From Caldisericia bacterium (GTDB lineage Bacteria; Caldisericota; Caldisericia; UBA6126), in NCBI GenBank assembly GCA_028708485.1, contig JAQVYZ010000021.1:1-8864 (forward strand): a DNA stretch of 8,864 nucleotides, in the 5' to 3' direction. A program made the position numbers and the translations under genes. Positions 6,670-8,864 of the stretch are shown here, in pieces. A model generated the notes under the pieces. The model made no database searches. It was not told where the DNA came from and saw only the letters and a list, made by a program, of their open reading frames with translations. Every line of letters begins with the position of its first letter. Position 1 is the stretch's first letter.

Positions 6670-6737
6670 CGCTACCTTCAAGAGAAAAATAAAACATACT
6701 ATTGCTAATATACTCAATTTTTCCCTTGAAATAGCAA

Positions 6738-6751
6738 AATAAGTTGTCAAT
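6738..6751 (-). repeat. 14-mer repeat, downstream copy
   Basis: AATAAGTTGTCAAT here matches AATAACTTGTCAAT at 6780-6793 with one mismatch. The copies are 42 nt apart, about four helical turns. This one lies just past the predicted transcription start; the other covers the -35 box. The layout suits a pair of regulator sites. Confidence 0.35.
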
Positions 6752-6763
6752 GATCAATATAAT

Positions 6764-6792
6764 ATTATATCATATTTTTAATAACTTGTCAA
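6764..6792 (-). promoter_or_regulatory. consensus promoter reading into the GC-rich island
   Basis: TTGACA (6787-6792) and TATAAT (6764-6769) on the minus strand are spaced by 17 nt: a perfect sigma-70-type consensus. The predicted start near 6757 gives a leader of about 165 nt to the ATG at 6590. The promoter lies in AT-rich host-like DNA outside the direct repeat. Before insertion it may have served the MliC-like gene. A 14-bp palindrome, ATATAATATTATAT (6757-6770), overlaps the -10 box and start point. Confidence 0.75.
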
Positions 6793-6801
6793 TCAAAAAC
6801 A

Positions 6802-6831
6802 AAAAATATCACTAAAATTAGCGATATTTTT
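6802..6831 (-). terminator. Rho-independent terminator of the YdjM-like operon
   Basis: On the minus strand a stem of up to 14 bp (6802-6815 with 6818-6831), with one G.U pair and a small loop, is followed by TTGTTTTT-type sequence. It lies about 40 nt after the TAA of the last gene. On the plus strand the G.U pair becomes an A/C mismatch, which supports minus-strand use. Confidence 0.75.
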
Positions 6832-6870
6832 ATTATAATATTAAATTTTATAATAAATTTTTACCAAATC

Positions 6871-7368
6871 TTAATCAATCTGCGCAAACAGCACCACGTA
6901 ATTTTTCCCATACGCCTTAGCGCATTTCGGGCAAGTGGTATAGAAAAAATACAATTTTTTCATAGCTTTATCCTTGCTTTTTACATATTCTTTCATTTCT
7001 TCCGCCCATTTGCCGGCATCTTTATACGGCCCTTCAAAAACTTTGGTTAAAAATGTGCCGGAAATTTTGGCCATTTGCGCACCCGGTACGTCTCCGCCAG
7101 CTGGCGGAGCCACGTCAATATAAATATCCGCGCCCCAAAGTGATTTCTCGTCAGTAAGCATTAATTGATGCGGCGCTTTCGCGCCTGCCTTTTCAATCAA
7201 TTCTAAATTTTTCACAATTTTCTTTCCCGTATTCAAAGGAATGTGAAGAAAACTCGTCACGTGATCTTTAACAAAAATTTTATCTTTCCAAATAATTTCT
7301 TTTTCCTGCCACAGAGCTGGATCAAATGGCTCGCAGCAGCCAGTTGGCTTTATTGTTTCGTTGGTCAT
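6871..7368 (-). CDS. conserved protein of unknown function (generic 'hydrolase' family)
   Basis: The 165-residue soluble protein belongs to a conserved bacterial family recognisable from its start (TGCCEPFDPALWQEKEIIWKDKIF, residues 9-32), KDHVTSFLHIPLN (34-46), SLWGADIYI (76-84), the core KISGTFLTKVFEGPYKD (101-117) and a closing FFYTTCPKCAKAYGKNYVVLFAQ. Members are often labelled hydrolase, but I know of no established reaction. C11-C12 and C146-x2-C149 could bind metal or form disulphides. Relative to the family pattern as I recall it, residues 85-92 look inserted; they are coded by a 24-nt segment holding an 18-bp palindrome. The gene starts 12 nt after the YdjM-like stop, with no Shine-Dalgarno, and is followed by a terminator, so it is the second gene of a two-gene unit. 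Confidence 0.8.
   Translation of the reverse strand: MTNETIKPTGCCEPFDPALWQEKEIIWKDKIFVKDHVTSFLHIPLNTGKKIVKNLELIEKAGAKAPHQLMLTDEKSLWGADIYIDVAPPAGGDVPGAQMAKISGTFLTKVFEGPYKDAGKWAEEMKEYVKSKDKAMKKLYFFYTTCPKCAKAYGKNYVVLFAQID
7092..7109. repeat. 18-bp perfect palindrome inside a coding region
   Basis: CTCCGCCAGCTGGCGGAG is its own reverse complement. It codes for PPAGG in the conserved-protein gene and is flanked by two copies of GACGT read on the minus strand, as a 5-bp target duplication would be. A 10-nt half, CAGCTGGCGG, is also found at 1768-1777 in another gene. Confidence 0.75.
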
Positions 7369-7380
7369 AAATTTATAAAT

Positions 7381-7821
7381 TTAAAAAATTAGAAAAACAT
7401 CAATTACCCCTATAATTATAGTAAACACTATTTCAACTCTTGAAGCAATTGGCAGCCAGCCTTTTACTTTATATTTCAACGGATAAAAAAATTCCTTTTC
7501 GTCCTGGTCTAGCCAATCCAATAATAAATGTATTAAATAGGCGGCAAAAAAATAATAAGCGCCGGCTTGGTTAATTAAATAAAACATAAGAGAAAAGATG
7601 ATGGCGCCGAATAAAGAGTGCAAATACTTTGTTTTGAAACGCAAATTATATTTTTCTTCAAAGCGTATGGAATCAATGATTTTTGAAAGAGTTGTGATTT
7701 TATTTTTGATTAGCACAAAAACATGGTCAATGTCTGCGATTACTGAACCCAGAAACCAATAAATAGAAATATGACTATTTTCTACCGGCAATAAGCCAAT
7801 CAAAGTATGAGCTAAAATCAT
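7381..7821 (-). CDS. YdjM-type membrane-bound metal-dependent hydrolase
   Basis: This 146-residue membrane protein matches the YdjM/LexA-binding inner-membrane hydrolase family (PF04307-type). Putative metal-binding motifs are AHTLIG (4-9), GSVIADIDH (25-33), KYLHSLFGA (65-73) and the closing HLLLDWLDQDEKEFFYPL (98-115). Several hydrophobic segments are visible: near 13-30, about 72-95 around the YLINQAGAYYFFAAYLIHLL helices, and at the C-terminus (about 127-146). The family is predicted to cleave lipid-like or phosphate-ester substrates at the membrane, but the substrate is unknown. Its start is 12 codons before the first family motif region, normal for the family. A promoter with a structured leader of about 68 nt precedes it, and the conserved-protein gene follows by 12 nt. 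No Shine-Dalgarno is visible. Confidence 0.82.
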   Translation of the reverse strand: MILAHTLIGLLPVENSHISIYWFLGSVIADIDHVFVLIKNKITTLSKIIDSIRFEEKYNLRFKTKYLHSLFGAIIFSLMFYLINQAGAYYFFAAYLIHLLLDWLDQDEKEFFYPLKYKVKGWLPIASRVEIVFTIIIGVIDVFLIF

Positions 7822-7976
7822 ATGGCGGTGACGATGTCCGGAACTTTGAACCGGTATTCGCCTTAAAGACCTTATCTTATGGTCGTATTGATAAAATTAT
7901 ACGCCAATTACGGTTATTTTACAAGGAAAATCCAGCCTCTTTTGAGGTTCCGGCATTCGCTGTTAAGGTCTACTAA
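7822..7976 (+). pseudogene. start-less 3' end of a plus-strand gene (remnant)
   Basis: One plus-strand frame is open from 7767 to a TAA at 7974-7976. Its first part overlaps the YdjM-like gene in antisense. From about 7822 it reads like real protein: GGDDVRNFEPVFALK, then RIDKIIRQLRLFYKENP, ending FEVPAFAVKVY. There is no ATG, GTG or TTG in the open stretch, so the 5' part is missing. The stop faces the holin-like gene's stop 21 nt away, as for normal convergent neighbours. I do not recognise the protein. It may be the tail of a prophage or host gene cut at a junction near 7822. A minus-strand promoter lies within the same DNA, so chance openness cannot be excluded. Confidence 0.4.
7896..7924 (-). 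promoter_or_regulatory. promoter of the YdjM-like operon
   Basis: TTGTAA (7919-7924) and a perfect TATAAT (7896-7901) on the minus strand are 17 nt apart. The predicted start near 7889 gives a leader of about 68 nt. The leader can fold: GACC pairs with GGTC, and GGCG pairs with the CGCC that sits 2 nt before the ATG, enclosing a CCGG/CCGG stem. This leader pairing could hide the translation start. Confidence 0.65.
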
Positions 7977-7996
7977 TCTTAAATTGCTTAATTTAG

Positions 7997-8215
7997 CTAA
8001 AATTCATCACCTCTCGTTAGGGCTTCCTCAATCAGTTTCCTTTCTTTCAGGTATCGGGTTATGGCGTACCACGCCGAGTTTATAATCGGGATAAGTAATG
8101 CCCAGCGAGGGTCATTCTGTACATAAGCTAAAAGGATCGGCAGGATGGATGAGACTCCGGAATACAGAAAAACGATTGCAAGGTGTTTTAAAGCTTCTTT
8201 ATGTGCTTGTGTCAT
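7997..8215 (-). CDS. holin-like two-TM protein of a phage lysis cassette
   Basis: The 72-residue protein has two hydrophobic helices, about 11-32 (HLAIVFLYSGVSSILPILLA) and about 38-54 (RWALLIPIINSAWYAITRY). A charged tail follows (LKERKLIEEALTRGDEF). Size, two-helix layout and charged C-terminus fit small phage holins, which make membrane lesions that let the endolysin reach the wall. The gene overlaps the amidase stop by ATGA (8212-8215), so translation is probably coupled. There is no Shine-Dalgarno. It is the last minus-strand gene of the cassette and ends in TAG; no strong terminator is seen after it. The holin call rests mainly on its place beside the endolysin, since holin sequences vary widely. 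Confidence 0.7.
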   Translation of the reverse strand: MTQAHKEALKHLAIVFLYSGVSSILPILLAYVQNDPRWALLIPIINSAWYAITRYLKERKLIEEALTRGDEF

Positions 8216-8724
8216 AGTATTTGTTTTAATTTATCAATTGCTTGTTCTAAATGATTCATGACCTGTTCGGCAATCGTGGACCGGTCAATTTCGTCTTTTT
8301 GTCCTCTAAAATTGGATACCCATTTCTGGAGATTATCTCCCGGGCAAGCCGTCGAAGCTCCGACAACCTCACGATGTCCGAGAACATTCTCTTTTGGAAT
8401 GCCATACTTCGACATTAGTTTTTTGAGTAATTCCAATAATGAAGACAATTGCTCAACGGTTGGTACTTCCGTCATGAAGTTTCCGGGCAGACAAATTCCA
8501 AGTGATTTGAAATTCATACTATCAGCCACGCAATGTGCCCCGATCGTATTTTCGGATCGTCCAGCCATCACTTTACCGCTGGCTGTTATAAAAAAGTGAT
8601 ATCCGATGTCGCCCCAGCCTTTTGAGATGTGATATTTTTTTACCGCATCGAATGTTGTGGTGTCTCTGGCGGTCGCAGAATGATGGATAATCAAATATTT
8701 GATTTTGTCAGGTTTAAGTTCCAT
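8212..8724 (-). CDS. phage-type N-acetylmuramoyl-L-alanine amidase (endolysin)
   Basis: The 170-residue protein is an Amidase_2/PGRP-fold enzyme of the T7-lysozyme type, which cuts the bond between MurNAc and L-alanine in peptidoglycan. Zinc ligands are visible as H14 in LIIHHSAT, H117 in VLGHREV and C127 in ACPGD. The catalytic Tyr is Y42 in IGYHFFI, and T125 stands where T7 lysozyme has a Lys, as in many amidase-active PGRPs. The core ends near residue 138, and a charged helix (about 143-170) follows that may aid oligomerisation or wall contact. No signal peptide is present, so export would need the neighbouring holin. The start overlaps the preceding small membrane gene by 11 nt and the stop overlaps the holin start. 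A cellular recycling amidase is less likely given these neighbours. Confidence 0.9.
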   Translation of the reverse strand: MELKPDKIKYLIIHHSATARDTTTFDAVKKYHISKGWGDIGYHFFITASGKVMAGRSENTIGAHCVADSMNFKSLGICLPGNFMTEVPTVEQLSSLLELLKKLMSKYGIPKENVLGHREVVGASTACPGDNLQKWVSNFRGQKDEIDRSTIAEQVMNHLEQAIDKLKQIL

Positions 8725-8864
8725 AGTGTTTTGCTAATGAGATTAGTAAATTAATTAATGCGGTTATAAGTCCGCCGACTGATGCAGTGGCAATTAGCCA
8801 GAGAAACTTCTTGATCCAAGCCATCTCATTTATAACCGACCCCATTTCCTCGTTAATAATGACA
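8714..8864 (-). CDS. small single-TM membrane protein, XhlA-like (5' partial)
   Basis: This frame runs off the right edge of the window, so the N-terminus is missing; 49 residues are visible up to a TAA at 8714-8716. The visible part starts with an amphipathic stretch (VIINEEMGSVINEMAWIKKF), continues into one membrane helix (about residues 20-43, LWLIATASVGGLITALINLL) and ends with a short tail (SLAKHYGT). A helix or coiled coil followed by a C-terminal membrane helix is the shape of XhlA-type holin partners. Its stop lies inside the start of the amidase gene (11-nt overlap), which places it in the lysis cassette. The XhlA label is based on shape and context, not on a clear motif. Possible internal starts are the Met at residue 7 or residue 14. 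Confidence 0.6.
   Translation of the reverse strand, partial: VIINEEMGSVINEMAWIKKFLWLIATASVGGLITALINLLISLAKHYGT

Larger units (their letters stand above)
5267..6672 (-). mobile_element. GC-rich inserted island bounded by an imperfect direct repeat
   Basis: Base composition changes sharply here: lines I counted are about 55-62% GC while the flanking intergenic DNA is mostly A and T. TAAAAGGGGCTTCGC (5267-5281) at the left recurs as TAAAACGGGGCTTGCGC (6656-6672) at the right, identical apart from two single-base gaps. Each end also carries a hairpin with GGGGC in one arm. One long minus-strand reading frame fills most of the interior. I see no transposase, integrase, HUH or TnpB motifs, so it could be a non-autonomous element, an element of an undescribed type, or a transferred gene cassette. 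Exact ends are uncertain. Confidence 0.6.

Noticed and set aside
5267..6672. Integron gene cassette, IS200/IS605 element or group II intron
   Set aside because: I found no GTTRRRY-type attC core, no HUH or TnpB zinc-finger motifs, no reverse-transcriptase motifs and no domain V-like structure.
5267..6694. TAAAA target-site duplication flanking the island (5267-5271 and 6690-6694)
   Set aside because: The flanks are so A-rich that a 5-bp match is uninformative; the longer direct repeat at 5267-5281 and 6656-6672 is a better boundary signal.
7822..7905. Possible minus-strand tRNA (hairpins and a GTTCAAAG-like stretch)
   Set aside because: No consistent cloverleaf: the anticodon stem is only 4 bp with the wrong loop, and no acceptor stem closes it.
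7822..7976. Displaced 3' end of a gene used as a prophage attachment site
   Set aside because: In that arrangement the broken 5' side of the fragment should face the prophage. Here the 3' stop faces the lysis cassette and the broken end faces the chromosome-like YdjM gene, so the geometry is wrong.

Overview
The window looks like chromosome of a Patescibacteria/CPR-type bacterium carrying inserted foreign DNA. This is an inference from the compact AT-rich backbone, the tiny intergenic gaps, the near absence of Shine-Dalgarno sequences, and a gene set dominated by small single-anchor exported proteins of unknown role. No taxonomic marker gene is present. TAA, TAG and TGA all end apparent genes (TGA ends the genes stopping at 1818, 4372 and 8212; TAG those stopping at 103, 2982 and 7997), so the standard bacterial code applies and UGA-recoding lineages are unlikely. 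Every convincing intact gene is on the minus strand, so transcription runs right to left.

Right end (7997-8864): a phage-type lysis cassette. It holds the C-terminal part of a small single-pass membrane protein (XhlA-like), an N-acetylmuramoyl-L-alanine amidase of the T7-lysozyme/PGRP family, and a two-helix holin-like protein. The three reading frames overlap in series (11 nt, then an ATGA overlap). Next to it, 7822-7976 on the plus strand reads as the start-less 3' end of a gene, which suggests a prophage or mobile-element junction.

6802-7924: a two-gene operon with a good promoter (TTGTAA-17-TATAAT) and a clear terminator. It encodes a YdjM-type membrane metal-dependent hydrolase and a conserved Cys-containing soluble protein. 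The latter carries an in-frame 24-nt palindromic insertion.

5267-6672: an island of about 1.4 kb and roughly 55-60% GC (lines counted by eye) inside AT-rich DNA. It is bounded by an imperfect direct repeat, has a hairpin at each end, and encodes one long Trp-rich, basic protein I do not recognise. Its frame is broken by a single TAG and then continues for 68 sense codons to a TAA. A consensus TTGACA-17-TATAAT promoter, decorated with a repeated 14-mer, sits just outside the island and reads into it.

4323-5255: a single-gene unit with its own promoter and terminator, encoding a membrane-anchored protein with an MliC-like lysozyme-inhibitor domain. 50-4304: a probable seven-gene run: an exported Cys-rich protein, a SIMPL-domain protein, a zinc-ribbon protein, a Nudix hydrolase, a small two-TM protein, an uncharacterised soluble protein and an HD-domain phosphohydrolase, ending in a terminator at 50-75. 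Together these suggest envelope and nucleotide housekeeping, but no dedicated pathway can be read from them.
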